Assembly: GCA_964393825.1 (NCBI GenBank) | Contig: CAYMUY010000003.1 | Coordinates: forward strand, 1-64,000 | Origin: PFJX01 sp964393825 | GTDB lineage: Bacteria > Pseudomonadota > Gammaproteobacteria > Burkholderiales > Thiobacillaceae | Direction of reading: 5' to 3' | DNA: 64,000 nt | In this document: positions 7,861-17,351 of the stretch, piece by piece | Position numbering within the stretch: the stretch's first letter is position 1 | Layout of the letters: every line of letters begins with the position of its first letter | Translations under genes and position numbers: made by a program | The notes under the pieces: generated by a model | Told to the model about the DNA's origin: nothing | Database searches by the model: none | What the model saw: only the letters and a program-made list of their open reading frames with translations

Positions 7861-10800
7861 ATGAAACGCGGCGATCTGCTTGGCACCTTCGTCCACCATC
7901 CGGTGGCGGCCAATCTGTTCATGCTGATCCTGATGCTGGCCGGTCTGTTTGCCGTATCCCGGCTCAATGTGCAGTTCTTTCCCAGCTTCAACCTCGATGT
8001 GGTCAACGTCCGGGTGGAGTGGCGCGGCGCCGCGGCCGAGGATGTGGAGGAGGGCATCAGCACGCCGCTGGAGCAGAAGCTGAAGACGGTGTCCGGGATC
8101 AAGCACCTGACCTCGACCTCCAGCCAGGGTATCGCCTCGATTTCCATCGAGTTCAAGGAGGGCACCGACCCGATCACCGCCGTGGATGAGGTGAAGCAGG
8201 TGGTGGCACAGTTCCGCAACCTGCCGCAGGATGCCGAGACGCCGGAAGTCAGTCGGGTCATCCGCTACGAACCGATCGCCCGTGTCCTGCTGACCGGTGC
8301 CAGCCTGGCGGAATTGCGACATCTCGCGCGCCAGTACGAGCAGGATCTGCTCGGCCGTGGCATCGACAAGGTGGAATGGCTCGGTCTGCCCGACGAGGAA
8401 ATCGCCATCACCGTGCCCGGGCGGGAACTGGAGCGCCTGGGCATGACCCTGGACCAGGTGGCCGGCCGGCTGGCGCAGACCAACCGTGACCTGCCCGCCG
8501 GCAACCTGGGCGGCGGGGACACGCGTGGCGAAGTCCAGCGCGAGTTGCGTGGCGTCAATTTGCGCCGCGACCCGCGCGACTATCAGGATCTCCCCCTGGT
8601 CACGGAAACCGGTACCCGCGTCGAACTCGGCCAGGTGGCCGAGATCACGCAGGGACCACGTGACAACAGCCTGTTCCTGGAAGTGAACGGCAAGCCGGCG
8701 GTGGAAATGCTGCTGAAGCGCGCCGAGCGGGGCGATTCACTGAAAGCCGCGAACATCCTCAACGCCTGGCTGGAAGACGCGCGACCGAAGCTGCCCCCCA
8801 ATGTCCAGATCGCCGTCTACGACGAGCTGTGGACCCTGATCGTGGATCGTATCGGCCTGCTGGTCAGCAACGGTGCCACGGGTCTGATCGTCGTGGTGTT
8901 CATCCTGTTGCTGTTCCTCAACGGCCGCGTCACCGTCTGGGTGGCGATGGGCATCCCCACTGCCTTCCTTGCCACCCTCGCCGTGGTCTGGCTGGTGGGG
9001 GGCACGATCAACATGATCAGCCTGTTCGCGTTGATCATGGCGCTGGGAGTGATCGTCGACGATGCCATCGTGGTGGGTGAGGATGCCTACGCCCACCACA
9101 AGTTGGGCGAGGACCCGATTTTCGCCTCGGAAGGCGGTGTCCGCCGCATGTTCTGGCCAGTGGTGGCGTCCAGCCTGACCACGGTGGCGGCCTTTCTGCC
9201 GCTGATGATGGTGTCCGGGCCGATGGGCAAGATCCTGGGCGACATCCCCTTCGTCATGATCTGTGTCCTGGTCGCGTCCCTGATCGAGTGCTTCTTCATC
9301 CTGCCGGCGCATCTGCGCAACGTCTTCGTGCGTGATGTCGGCCACAGGACGCATCCCTGGCGGGCCTGGCTGGATTCGACATTCGAAGCCTTCCGCGACG
9401 GCGCCTTCCGCCGGGCGGTGACGGCGGCGGTGGAATATCGCGGCATCACCGTCACCAGCGGCGTGGTGATCCTGATTTTGTCGCTTGGCCTGCTGGCCGG
9501 CGGCCGGGTGAAGTTCACCTTCTTCCCGACCCCGGAACCACAGATCGTCTATGCCAACGCCACCTTCGCCAGCGGCAGTTCGCGTGATCAGGTCCATGCC
9601 TTCCTGGAGCAGTTGCGGCAAAGCCTGAATGCCACGGAAAAAGGTTATGGCGAGCGCGTCGTTCAGCAGGCGGTGTTCCGCGCCGGCGCCCTGGCCGGGG
9701 ACCAGAACCCACGCCAGGGCGATCAGTTCGGTTCGATCACCGTCGAGTTGACACCTTCGGAACAGCGCTCGGTTCGCACCGAAGCCTTCATCAAGGACTG
9801 GCAGGCCCGTATCCGGGTACCGGCCGGCATGGAAAATTTCGTCGTGGTGGCGCGCAAGCAGGGGCCGCCCGGCAGCGACCTGCTGTTGCGTCTGGCCGGC
9901 CAGGATGCGCACACACTCAAGCTCGCCTCGCTGGAGTTGCAGGCGACGCTACGCCAGATCACCGGCGTCTACGGCATCGAGGACGACATGCCATACGGCC
10001 GCGAGCAGGTGGTCTTCAATCTCACGCCGGCCGGTGAGGCGCTGGGCCTGACCCTGGACGATCTGGCGCGGCAGTTGCGCGCCGGTCTCGACGGCAAGCT
10101 GGTGCAGCTGTTCCAGTCCGGTCCCGAGGAAGTGGAGGTGCGGGTGCGCCTGCCTGAATCCGAACGCGCCAACCTGAGCCTGCTCGACCGTTTCACCGTG
10201 CGCGCGCCGGGTGGCGACTGGGTGCCGCTCGGTACCGTGGCGCGCTGGGACACACGCCAGGGCTTCGAGGCGCTGCGCCACGCGGAATCGCGATTGGCGG
10301 TCGAAGTGAGCGCGGCGGTGAACAGCGCCCAGGCCAACAGCAATGAAATCATGGCCGGCCTCGCCGAGGTGACCCTGCCTGCGCTGGAGCGCAAATATGG
10401 CCTGCACTGGTCCTTCCAGGGCAGGGCGGCGGACCAGCGGGAAACCATGGCGGACATGAAGATGGGCCTGATGCTGGGGCTGGCGCTGATCTACATCGTC
10501 CTGGCCTGGGTGTTCGGGCATTATGGCTGGCCGGTCATCATCATGCTGGCCATTCCCTTCGGCCTGGTCGGCGCCATCTGCGGCCACTGGGTCATGGGCA
10601 TCGATCTCACCCTTCTGTCCCTGTTCGGCCTGTTCGGGTTGTCCGGCATCGTTGTCAACGACGCCATTGTCCTGGTCGAGTTCTATCGCCATCAGAGAGA
10701 GAAGGGCATGCCGGTCCAGGACGCCCTGGTCAATGCTGCCTGCCTGCGCCTGCGCGCCATCCTGCTGACCTCGCTGACCACTATCGGCGGGTTGTCGACG

Positions 10801-10977
10801 CTGATGATGGAAACCTCCCCACAGGCGCAATTCCTCATTCCCATGGCCACCAGCATCACCTTCGGCCTCGCCTTCACCACTGTCCTCGCCCTGCTCTGGC
10901 TGCCCGCCATGCTGTCCTTCTATGAATCGGGACATGCGCGGCTGCTGCACTGGCTGGGGCACCCCACCACTGCCTAG
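7861..10977 (+). CDS. RND-family efflux transporter permease
   Basis: This proton-driven, trimeric inner-membrane exporter belongs to the AcrB/MdtB superfamily (1038 aa, usual length). The start MKRGDLLGTFVHHPVAANLFML gives the first transmembrane helix. Two large periplasmic loops lie between TM1-TM2 and TM7-TM8. The TM4 region carries GVIVDDAIVVGED near residue 400, where the proton-relay acidic pair of the family sits. The second half repeats the motif as LSGIVVNDAIVLVEF. Substrate cannot be read from the sequence. It follows its adaptor gene and precedes an unrelated methyltransferase after a 41-bp gap. Confidence 0.93.
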   Translation: MKRGDLLGTFVHHPVAANLFMLILMLAGLFAVSRLNVQFFPSFNLDVVNVRVEWRGAAAEDVEEGISTPLEQKLKTVSGIKHLTSTSSQGIASISIEFKEGTDPITAVDEVKQVVAQFRNLPQDAETPEVSRVIRYEPIARVLLTGASLAELRHLARQYEQDLLGRGIDKVEWLGLPDEEIAITVPGRELERLGMTLDQVAGRLAQTNRDLPAGNLGGGDTRGEVQRELRGVNLRRDPRDYQDLPLVTETGTRVELGQVAEITQGPRDNSLFLEVNGKPAVEMLLKRAERGDSLKAANILNAWLEDARPKLPPNVQIAVYDELWTLIVDRIGLLVSNGATGLIVVVFILLLFLNGRVTVWVAMGIPTAFLATLAVVWLVGGTINMISLFALIMALGVIVDDAIVVGEDAYAHHKLGEDPIFASEGGVRRMFWPVVASSLTTVAAFLPLMMVSGPMGKILGDIPFVMICVLVASLIECFFILPAHLRNVFVRDVGHRTHPWRAWLDSTFEAFRDGAFRRAVTAAVEYRGITVTSGVVILILSLGLLAGGRVKFTFFPTPEPQIVYANATFASGSSRDQVHAFLEQLRQSLNATEKGYGERVVQQAVFRAGALAGDQNPRQGDQFGSITVELTPSEQRSVRTEAFIKDWQARIRVPAGMENFVVVARKQGPPGSDLLLRLAGQDAHTLKLASLELQATLRQITGVYGIEDDMPYGREQVVFNLTPAGEALGLTLDDLARQLRAGLDGKLVQLFQSGPEEVEVRVRLPESERANLSLLDRFTVRAPGGDWVPLGTVARWDTRQGFEALRHAESRLAVEVSAAVNSAQANSNEIMAGLAEVTLPALERKYGLHWSFQGRAADQRETMADMKMGLMLGLALIYIVLAWVFGHYGWPVIIMLAIPFGLVGAICGHWVMGIDLTLLSLFGLFGLSGIVVNDAIVLVEFYRHQREKGMPVQDALVNAACLRLRAILLTSLTTIGGLSTLMMETSPQAQFLIPMATSITFGLAFTTVLALLWLPAMLSFYESGHARLLHWLGHPTTA

Positions 10978-11018
10978 TACGAGCTTGTTCGCGCGACGAG
11001 AATCGAGAACCCGACGTC

Positions 11019-11648
11019 ATGCCCACTGAATCCGTCCGCTTTTTCGAATCACAGTTTCGGCGCCAGTTGAACGCTGGCGAATTCGACCTGAATCCGTTCG
11101 AACGCCTGGCCCTGCCTTATCTGCGCGGTGAGTTGCTCGATCTCGGTTGCGGCATGGGCAACCTGGCACTCGAGGCCGCGCGCGCCGGTTGCCGGGTTAC
11201 CGCCCTGGACGGAAGCCCCACCGGCATCGCCCGCTTGCGCGAGACGGCGGTCGGCCTTGGCTTGCCGGTCGAAGCCCATGAGGCCGACCTCGGGCGCTGG
11301 ACGTGCACGGATGACTACGACAGCATCGCCGCCATCGGCCTCTTGATGTTTTTCCCGCGCGAGCGTGCGCAGGGCCTCCTCGCGGAGATCATCGCGCATG
11401 TCCGTCCGGGCGGTGTGGTGGCGCTGAATGTGCTGATCGAGGGCACCAGCTATCTCGGGATGTTCGAACCGGGCCACTACCATTTATTTGCGCCAGGCGC
11501 ATTGCGCGCAGCCTTGCCGGGCTGGGAGATCCTGGCCGAATCGACGGACCGCTTCCCGGCCCCGGGTGATACGGAAAAGCGGTTCGATACCGTGATTGCG
11601 AGAAAGCCGTGCGCCAGGATGCCTGCTGGACGCGCGCGCGTGACATGA
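11019..11648 (+). CDS. Class I SAM-dependent methyltransferase (TehB-like)
   Basis: This is a 209-residue Rossmann-fold methyltransferase. The SAM-binding motif I is DLGCGMGNLALEAA (about 41-54), followed by the acidic end of strand 2 (VTALDGSP) and a motif IV-like IAAIGLLMFF. The general layout resembles TehB/Tellurite-type methyltransferases, but the substrate is not deducible. Its stop codon overlaps the start of the downstream SDR gene (ATGA at 11645-11648), which suggests translational coupling and perhaps a shared pathway. Confidence 0.8.
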   Translation: MPTESVRFFESQFRRQLNAGEFDLNPFERLALPYLRGELLDLGCGMGNLALEAARAGCRVTALDGSPTGIARLRETAVGLGLPVEAHEADLGRWTCTDDYDSIAAIGLLMFFPRERAQGLLAEIIAHVRPGGVVALNVLIEGTSYLGMFEPGHYHLFAPGALRAALPGWEILAESTDRFPAPGDTEKRFDTVIARKPCARMPAGRARVT

Positions 11649-12484
11649 AAACCATCCTGATCAGCGGTTGTTCCAGCGGCATCGGCCATACCGTCGCGCA
11701 TGGCCTGAAACAGCGCGGCTGGCGGGTGTTTGCCAGCGCCCGCAAGCCCGATGACGTGGCGCGCCTGGCGTCCGAGGGACTGGAAAGCCTGGTACTCGAC
11801 CTGAACGATTCCGCCAGTATCCAGGCCGCCGTCGAGACCCTGCTGGCGCGTACCGGTGGCCGCCTTGATGCGCTGTTCAACAATGGCGGTTTCGGTCAGG
11901 TGGGGGCGGTGGAAGACCTCGGTCGAGAGGCCTTGCGCGAGCAGTTCGAAACCAATCTGTTCGGCTGGGTGGAACTCGGCAACCGGGTCATCCCCGTGAT
12001 GCGCGCCCAGGGCCGGGGCCGCATCGTCATGAACAGTTCGGTGCTGGGCTACGCCGCCTTTCCCTATCGTGGTGCCTATAACGCGGTGAAATTCGCGCTG
12101 GAAGGGATCAGCGACACCCTGCGACTGGAACTGGCGGGAACCGGCATTCACGTCAGCCTGGTCGAGCCCGGTCCCATCATTTCCCGCTTTCGTGAAAATT
12201 GCCTGCCGCACTTCGAGAAGCACATCGACTGGCAACACAGCGTGCACCGCGCCAGCTATGAGGCGCAGCGCGCGCGCCTGAACGATCCTGGTCCGGTGGC
12301 GCCCTTCACGCTGGGACCGGAAGCGGTATTGGAGAAGGTGATCCATGCCCTCGAGAGCCCGCGTCCGCGCGCCCGCTATCCCGTCACCGTGCCCTCGGTG
12401 GCGTTCTGGTGGCTGCGGCGAATGCTGTCGACCCGCCTGATGGACCGGCTGTTGTTGCGCGTCTCCGGGGAGGGGAAGCGCTAG
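11645..12484 (+). CDS. Short-chain dehydrogenase/reductase
   Basis: This NAD(P)-dependent oxidoreductase of the classical SDR family has 279 residues. It has the cofactor loop SGCSSGIG (7-14), NNGG (79-82, the NNAG position), catalytic Ser131/132, Tyr145 and Lys149 (YNAVK). An Arg after the second strand (ASARKPDD) hints at NADP preference. The PGPIISRF segment and the C-terminal extension resemble SDRs annotated as oxidoreductases of unknown substrate. The start overlaps the methyltransferase stop (ATGA). The alternative upstream frame start at 11609 lacks a ribosome binding site. Confidence 0.88.
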   Translation: MKTILISGCSSGIGHTVAHGLKQRGWRVFASARKPDDVARLASEGLESLVLDLNDSASIQAAVETLLARTGGRLDALFNNGGFGQVGAVEDLGREALREQFETNLFGWVELGNRVIPVMRAQGRGRIVMNSSVLGYAAFPYRGAYNAVKFALEGISDTLRLELAGTGIHVSLVEPGPIISRFRENCLPHFEKHIDWQHSVHRASYEAQRARLNDPGPVAPFTLGPEAVLEKVIHALESPRPRARYPVTVPSVAFWWLRRMLSTRLMDRLLLRVSGEGKR

Positions 12485-12506
12485 TACGCGGCGCCCGGAG
12501 ATGGTC

Positions 12507-13355
12507 ATGCAGGCACAGTCCCCTTCCGCCTTTTTTGCACAATGGCGCCGGCGTCTCGACCAGCCCATCGCCACGACCCTGTTGTTGTCGCTCAGCCTGC
12601 ATCTGGCGCTGCTGCTGCTCGTCCAGCCCGCTCCCGGCGGCGGCAATGCGATGGAGCCCGTGGTCATCCAGGCACGCCTGGTCACCCCCACCCCCGCATC
12701 GCCGGCAAGCGAGCCAGAGGTGCCTCCGGAGTCGATGCCTGATGTCCCCGCCATGCCCACGGCCGTCGCGGAAACGCCTCCATTGGCGCCGCCGCAGTCG
12801 GTCACGCCGCCGCTGCTGACCAGCCATGTGCCTTCGCCGGCACCGCCATTGCCGGTCGCCCCCACGCCGATTCATGAACCGCGTTCGACGGCGCCCATAC
12901 TGGCCACGCCCGCTCCGGTGCCCGTGGTCGAAGCGAGTCCGGCGAAGACAGCCACCGCGGAAACCAGGCCGGCCCACGTGCCCGCCCCCGCCGCCAGCGC
13001 CGTGGGCCAGGCCGCACGTAGCGAGACGAGTCCGGCGGTGGGCGTCGGGATCGATACCACCTGGTATCTCGCCCGCCAGGTGGACAGGGCCGCCCGCGCG
13101 ACCGACAGCATCGTGCCCGATTACCCGGAGGAGGCGCGACGCCGTAACCAGGAAGGCACACTCAAACTGATGGTCAAGATCGATGATCTGGGGCGCGTGC
13201 GCGATGTCGAAGTGGTGGAAGCGGATATCCCGGGGCTGTTCGACGCGGCGGCATTGGCGGCGTTTCGCGGCGCCCGCTTCCAACCGGCCATGAAGGATGG
13301 CCGGCCGGTACGCTATCAGGCCTATATCCGTGTGGTGTTCAGGTTGCGGGACTGA
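12507..13355 (+). CDS. TonB-family energy transducer
   Basis: TonB proteins transmit proton-motive force from ExbBD to outer-membrane receptors. The 282-residue protein has an N-terminal membrane anchor (TTLLLSLSLHLALLLLV), a long Pro/Ala/Thr-rich periplasmic spacer (about 50-185) and a C-terminal TonB domain. That domain carries the hallmark YPEEARRRNQEGT and ends in the FQPAMKDGRPVRYQ region and a final beta strand. A GGAG sits six bases before ATG 12507 but directly touches ATG 12501, so 12507 was chosen. No exbB, exbD or receptor is adjacent. The gene converges on the TRAP-type gene across 18 bp that contain the palindrome GCCCCGCGGGGC. Confidence 0.85.
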   Translation: MQAQSPSAFFAQWRRRLDQPIATTLLLSLSLHLALLLLVQPAPGGGNAMEPVVIQARLVTPTPASPASEPEVPPESMPDVPAMPTAVAETPPLAPPQSVTPPLLTSHVPSPAPPLPVAPTPIHEPRSTAPILATPAPVPVVEASPAKTATAETRPAHVPAPAASAVGQAARSETSPAVGVGIDTTWYLARQVDRAARATDSIVPDYPEEARRRNQEGTLKLMVKIDDLGRVRDVEVVEADIPGLFDAAALAAFRGARFQPAMKDGRPVRYQAYIRVVFRLRD

Positions 13356-13373
13356 TGCGCCGCCCCGCGGGGC

Positions 13374-14480
13374 TCACTTCGCGTAATACAGGAAGTTCTC
13401 GTAAGTTGACTCCGCCACCCGGAACCATTGAATCTGGCTGTCGCGGAACGCCTTCCATTCCTGATAGATACGCTTGAAATCAGGGTTCTTCGCGGCTTCT
13501 TCCTCATAGATCTGGAAGGCGGCATCGCGGGCGGCGAGCATGATGTCCTTGGGATAGGCGTGCAGCCGCACGTCCTGCTTGACCAGGCGCATCAGGGCCT
13601 GGGGATTCTTGACGTCATATTCCGCCAGCATGTCGACATTGGCTTCGGCACAGGCGGTTGCGAAGGCCTGCTGGTAGGCCGCCGGCAGTGCCTCCCATTT
13701 GGCCTTGTTGACGTAGAAGGAGAGTTGCGGTCCGCCTTCCCACCAGCCCGGGTAGTAATAGTGCTTGGCGATCTTGTGGAAACCGAGTTTCTCGTCGTCA
13801 TAGGGACCCACCCATTCCGCCGCGTCGAGGGTGCCGCGTTCCAGCGAGGGATAGATATCGCCGCCGGCCAGGGTTTGCGGCACAGCGCCCAGGCGCGCCA
13901 TGATCTGGCCACCGATGCCGGGGATGCGCATCTTCAGGCCCTGGAGGTCGGCCAGCGATTTGATTTCCTTGCGAAACCAGCCGCCCATCTGAACGCCGGT
14001 GTTGCCACCGGGAAACTGGACGATGTTGTATTTCGCGAACAGTTCGCGCAGCAGTTCGATGCCGCCGCCCGCGTACATCCAGGCGTTCTGCTGCCGCGCG
14101 GTCAGACCGAAAGGCATGGCGCAATCGAAGGCGAGGGCCATGTTCTTGCCGACGTAGTAGTAGCTGGCGGAATGGCCACATTCGACGGTGCCCTGTTGCA
14201 CGGCATCGAGCACCTGCAGGCCGGGGACCAGGTCGCCGCCGGCATGCACGCGAATCTGGAACTTGCCGCCAGTGATCTTGGCCACCCGATCGGCCAACAC
14301 GTCCGAGGCGCCGTAGATGGTGTCTAGGCTCTTGGGAAAGCTTGAAGCAAGACGCCAGTGGATGTCGGGTTGGTCACCCGCCTGGGCCGTGGTTTCCTTC
14401 TTGCCGCAGCCGGGAAGGGCCAGTGCGGTGGTGGCGGCAAGGCCGGCACCGGCCCCTTTCAGAAAGGCACGTCGTTGCAT
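13374..14480 (-). CDS. TRAP-type substrate-binding protein (DctP family)
   Basis: This is the extracytoplasmic solute receptor of TRAP transporters, which capture organic acids and related solutes. The 368-residue protein begins QRRAFLKGAGAG, a twin-arginine leader, and the same leader carries a lipobox-like LPGC (about residues 22-25). It may therefore be Tat-exported and lipid-anchored. The body is typical: WRLASSFPKSLDTI at the start of the mature part, LKMRIPGIGGQ, and ERGTLDAAEWVGPYDD in the binding/hinge region, as in TakP-like members. No dctQ or dctM membrane subunits are in the window. It lies 26 bp behind the Fur-family gene, probably as one operon. Confidence 0.88.
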   Translation of the reverse strand: MQRRAFLKGAGAGLAATTALALPGCGKKETTAQAGDQPDIHWRLASSFPKSLDTIYGASDVLADRVAKITGGKFQIRVHAGGDLVPGLQVLDAVQQGTVECGHSASYYYVGKNMALAFDCAMPFGLTARQQNAWMYAGGGIELLRELFAKYNIVQFPGGNTGVQMGGWFRKEIKSLADLQGLKMRIPGIGGQIMARLGAVPQTLAGGDIYPSLERGTLDAAEWVGPYDDEKLGFHKIAKHYYYPGWWEGGPQLSFYVNKAKWEALPAAYQQAFATACAEANVDMLAEYDVKNPQALMRLVKQDVRLHAYPKDIMLAARDAAFQIYEEEAAKNPDFKRIYQEWKAFRDSQIQWFRVAESTYENFLYYAK

Positions 14481-14506
14481 GGGAGTCTCTTGGCGTGTGG
14501 GGTGGG

Positions 14507-14947
14507 TCAGGCCGCCTGCGACTCGCGCGGACGGATGCGGACGATGACATCGATGCTGTCCGCCACCATGCCATCGGGCAATGCGGGCAGGCCGGACAGG
14601 AGCATCGAATCGTCGTGAATGTCGGTCAGTTCGCCGTTGTCGATGTTGTAGAAATGATGATGCGGCCGGGTATTGGGGTCATAGAAGACGCGGCTGGGAT
14701 CGACGATGACCTCGCGGATCAGCTTCTTTTCCAGAAACACCTTCAGGGTGTTGTATACCGTGGCCTTGGAAACCTCGCTGTAGCGCGCGTTGACGATGGC
14801 CAGCAATTGATCGGCGGAAAGATGCGCGTGACGGGAGAAGAGGGCACCCGCAATTTCGATGCGTTGATGCGTGGGGGCGATGCCATGCTCGCGCAGCATT
14901 TCCGCAACTTCCTTGCGTGGCATCGGTGCGATTTGGCTTGGGGTCAT
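14507..14947 (-). CDS. Fur-superfamily regulator without cysteines (Irr/PerR-like)
   Basis: This 146-residue DNA-binding regulator has a winged-helix domain (HGIAPTHQRIEIAGAL, then VSKATVYNTLKVF as recognition helix) and a metal-binding dimerisation domain with HHHFYNIDNGEL. It contains no cysteine at all, so the CxxC structural zinc sites of Fur and PerR are missing, as in Irr-type proteins. Metal or heme sensing through the His cluster is plausible but not shown. The gene is followed by the TRAP-type binding protein gene 26 bp downstream, a possible target through an operon. An internal ATG at residue 9 is an alternative start. Confidence 0.85.
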   Translation of the reverse strand: MTPSQIAPMPRKEVAEMLREHGIAPTHQRIEIAGALFSRHAHLSADQLLAIVNARYSEVSKATVYNTLKVFLEKKLIREVIVDPSRVFYDPNTRPHHHFYNIDNGELTDIHDDSMLLSGLPALPDGMVADSIDVIVRIRPRESQAA

Positions 14948-15003
14948 GAAAAGTCCAGCGGTTCAGCAGGTTGTTCAATTCTAGAGGCGCGGTTATACCC
15001 TGT

Positions 15004-16092
15004 CTAATCAGCGCTCCGCGCATGCCACTGATAAGGCCGGGCATCGACCCCGGCTGGCTGCCCCAGCATCGACTCCAGCACGATTTCCGCGGCTGCCGGT
15101 GCCATCGTCACCCCATAGCGGAAATGACCGCTATTGATATACAGATTGTCCAATTCGGGGTGACGGCCGATGAAGGGCAGGTTGCCATGCGAACCCGGAC
15201 GCAACCCCGCCCATTGGGTGACGATTTCCGCGCCGCGCAGCGCCGGCAGCGTGGTGTAGGCGAAATCCAGCAACGCCACGCGGGCCTCGGCCGTGGTGCA
15301 TTTGTCGAAACCGGCCTCCTCCAGCGTGCTGCCGACCAGGATATGACCGTCCCGGCGCGGCACCAGGTAATGGCCACGCCGATACACCACGCAAGGCAGC
15401 AGTCCGGGGGAGGTCTTGAAGAGCATGATCTGGCCGCGCACTGGCCAGATATCGGGTGCAGGGCTCCACTCGGCGAGCAGGCCGCCACTCCAGGCGCCCG
15501 CCGCAACCAGCACGGAATCGGCGGTGTAGCGGTCGGTGCCGGCCTCGACACCGATGACCCTGCCGCCCGCGGTCAGTAAACGACCGACGGCAGTCCGTTC
15601 ATGAATGGTGACGCCAGCTCGCAACGAAGCCGTACGCAGGGCCTGCATGATCCTGGGGTTGCGGGCCTGGGCGACGTCGGGCAGAAAGATCTGCCCGTCG
15701 CTGATCGGCAACTCGGGCAGCGACTGGCGTAGCGGGGACGGCACCGGCCCCATCACTTCCTTGTATTCCTCGCACCAGGTCCGCGCCGAATCCCGAACTT
15801 CCGGATCCAGCAGCAACATGCCACAGCGCCAGTATTCCGGATCGATCCCGCTCGCCGCGTGGAGTGTCGTGGCCAAGGACGGCCATAAGGCACGGCCGCG
15901 TTGCGCCAGGGTGTTGACGTCCGGGCCATAGCTCCAGGGCAGGAGCAGTGAGAGAATGCCCGCGCCCGCCCATGACGACTCCCTGCCGCTATCACCCTGT
16001 TCGAGTACGGTGACATCCAGACCCGCCTGGCGAAGTTTGATGGCGCTTAGCAGGCCATTGATGCCGGCACCGAGGATGAGGGTGGAAACCAT
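15004..16092 (-). CDS. thiO: Glycine oxidase (thiamine biosynthesis)
   Basis: ThiO is an FAD-dependent D-amino acid oxidase-family enzyme that converts glycine to dehydroglycine for the thiazole ring of thiamine. The 362-residue protein opens with the FAD-binding LILGAGINGLLSAIKLRQAG (4-23) followed by the acidic ribose contact VLEQG. Further typical elements are ESSWAGAGIL, the VRGQIMLF region, the LVPRRDGHILVGSTLEEAGFD motif and the C-terminal GHFRYGVTMAP loop. The length is normal for the family. No other thi genes are adjacent; it is transcribed away from the pilin operon. Confidence 0.9.
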   Translation of the reverse strand: MVSTLILGAGINGLLSAIKLRQAGLDVTVLEQGDSGRESSWAGAGILSLLLPWSYGPDVNTLAQRGRALWPSLATTLHAASGIDPEYWRCGMLLLDPEVRDSARTWCEEYKEVMGPVPSPLRQSLPELPISDGQIFLPDVAQARNPRIMQALRTASLRAGVTIHERTAVGRLLTAGGRVIGVEAGTDRYTADSVLVAAGAWSGGLLAEWSPAPDIWPVRGQIMLFKTSPGLLPCVVYRRGHYLVPRRDGHILVGSTLEEAGFDKCTTAEARVALLDFAYTTLPALRGAEIVTQWAGLRPGSHGNLPFIGRHPELDNLYINSGHFRYGVTMAPAAAEIVLESMLGQPAGVDARPYQWHARSAD

Positions 16093-16201
16093 GGAAAAGA
16101 ATGCCGTCCGTCGTGGAAGAATGGCCGCTCGTCGTTAGCGAACCGCCGAATGATCGCGACGAGGCTAGCATATTAATCAGCAACCCGAGGATAGAGGCGC
16201 C

Positions 16202-16804
16202 ATGCACTCCGCAACGCTCAAACAGCGCGGCATCACGCTGATGGAAATGCTCATCACCATGAGCATCGCCGTCATCCTGCTCACCATCGGTGTGCCATCA
16301 TTCGTCGACATGATCGCTGCCAACACTGCCAGCGGCTATGCCAACGACCTGCTGTCGGACATCAACTATGCCCGCAGCGAGGCGATCACCCGTGGCAATC
16401 GCGTGGTCATCTGCAAGGGGGCAACGAGCAGCAATTGCACGACCGGTGACTGGGAAGATGGCTGGAAGGTCTTCGTTGATTGTGACGACGACGCGGTCAT
16501 TGACACAGGTGCCGACTCCAAATGCCAGAACGGCGCGGATGAAGAAGTGTTACGGGTGCATGTGGCCCTCTCTGGCGGGTGGACACTGCGGGGAGGAGGC
16601 AATGCGGCAAACCGCATCACCTTCCGGCCGGATGGCAGAACGGGAAACAATGACACCCTGGTGGTGTGCAAGGATGGCGTGCTGAACTCCGGGAATCAGG
16701 CTCGCTCAAGCGCGGTGGTCGTCCTCGGCACGGGCCGCGCCAGGGTAGCGGGGGATGCCAACAGCGACGGCAAGCCGGATGGCGTGGCGGATTGCAACTT
16801 GTGA
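16202..16804 (+). CDS. fimT: Type IV minor pilin FimT/GspH-like
   Basis: This type II/IV minor pseudopilin has a short leader and the prepilin peptidase site RG|ITLMEML, with Glu5 of the mature protein present and a hydrophobic N-terminal helix (TMSIAVILLTIGVPSF). The ~175-residue globular part has four cysteines that could form disulfides and ends in a FimT-type beta region (FRPDGRTG). It is the first gene of the fimT-pilV-pilW-pilX-pilY1 operon, with pilV starting 10 bp later. A GAGG ribosome site lies about ten bases upstream of the ATG. The family helps prime pilus assembly, and some members bind DNA during natural transformation. Confidence 0.88.
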   Translation: MHSATLKQRGITLMEMLITMSIAVILLTIGVPSFVDMIAANTASGYANDLLSDINYARSEAITRGNRVVICKGATSSNCTTGDWEDGWKVFVDCDDDAVIDTGADSKCQNGADEEVLRVHVALSGGWTLRGGGNAANRITFRPDGRTGNNDTLVVCKDGVLNSGNQARSSAVVVLGTGRARVAGDANSDGKPDGVADCNL

Positions 16805-16814
16805 GGGAAAGGGG

Positions 16815-17351
16815 ATGAACACGGCGGCATCCGTTCTGTTGGTCAACAAACCGCTACGTCGACAGTCGGGTCTGACCCTGCTGGAAATCATGGTGACCAT
16901 GGTCATCCTCTCCCTGGGCCTGCTGGGACTTGCCGCGCTGCAGATGACCGGCCTGAAAAATAACCGCAATGCCTATTACAACAGCATGGCAGCCCAAATC
17001 GTGCTGAATGTCGCGGAACAATTACGTGGGGATGCCACGAATGCAGCGACGGGGAATACCTATGACAACCTGGCGATGATTTCCGCGGATACGGAGAAAT
17101 GCAAGCCCGAGGTTGAGTCCTTTACGACACGCATGCAGTGTTTGGCCACCTCGCTGCCAAGTGGCCAGGTCTGGATACACCCGGTTGCGGGCAGTAATCC
17201 AAAAACATTTTATGTGGCGGTGCGCTGGGCGGATGTTCAATTGAACGGGGGTATGGGCTGGGCCGCCAACACGGCGAGTAATCCGGCGAAGGACGCCTGC
17301 GGCGATCCAGTGGCCGATACCAGTTGCTATTACAGCGTGGTAAGACCATGA
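16815..17351 (+). CDS. pilV: Type IV minor pilin PilV
   Basis: This minor pilin of 178 residues has the cleavage site SG|LTLLEIM (Glu5 present), preceded by a 17-residue basic leader. Its helix LGLLGLAALQMTGLKNN is the PilV hallmark. The start at 16815 has the purine-rich GAGGGAAAGGGG directly upstream. The 3' end overlaps pilW by four bases (ATGA at 17348-17351). Four cysteines occur in the globular domain, plausibly as disulfides. It should act with FimT, PilW, PilX and PilY1 in the tip or priming complex. Confidence 0.88.
   Translation: MNTAASVLLVNKPLRRQSGLTLLEIMVTMVILSLGLLGLAALQMTGLKNNRNAYYNSMAAQIVLNVAEQLRGDATNAATGNTYDNLAMISADTEKCKPEVESFTTRMQCLATSLPSGQVWIHPVAGSNPKTFYVAVRWADVQLNGGMGWAANTASNPAKDACGDPVADTSCYYSVVRP

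Noticed and set aside
14948..15003. Fur/Irr box upstream of the Fur-family gene
   Set aside because: CTAGAATTGAAC resembles only half a site; no convincing palindrome.
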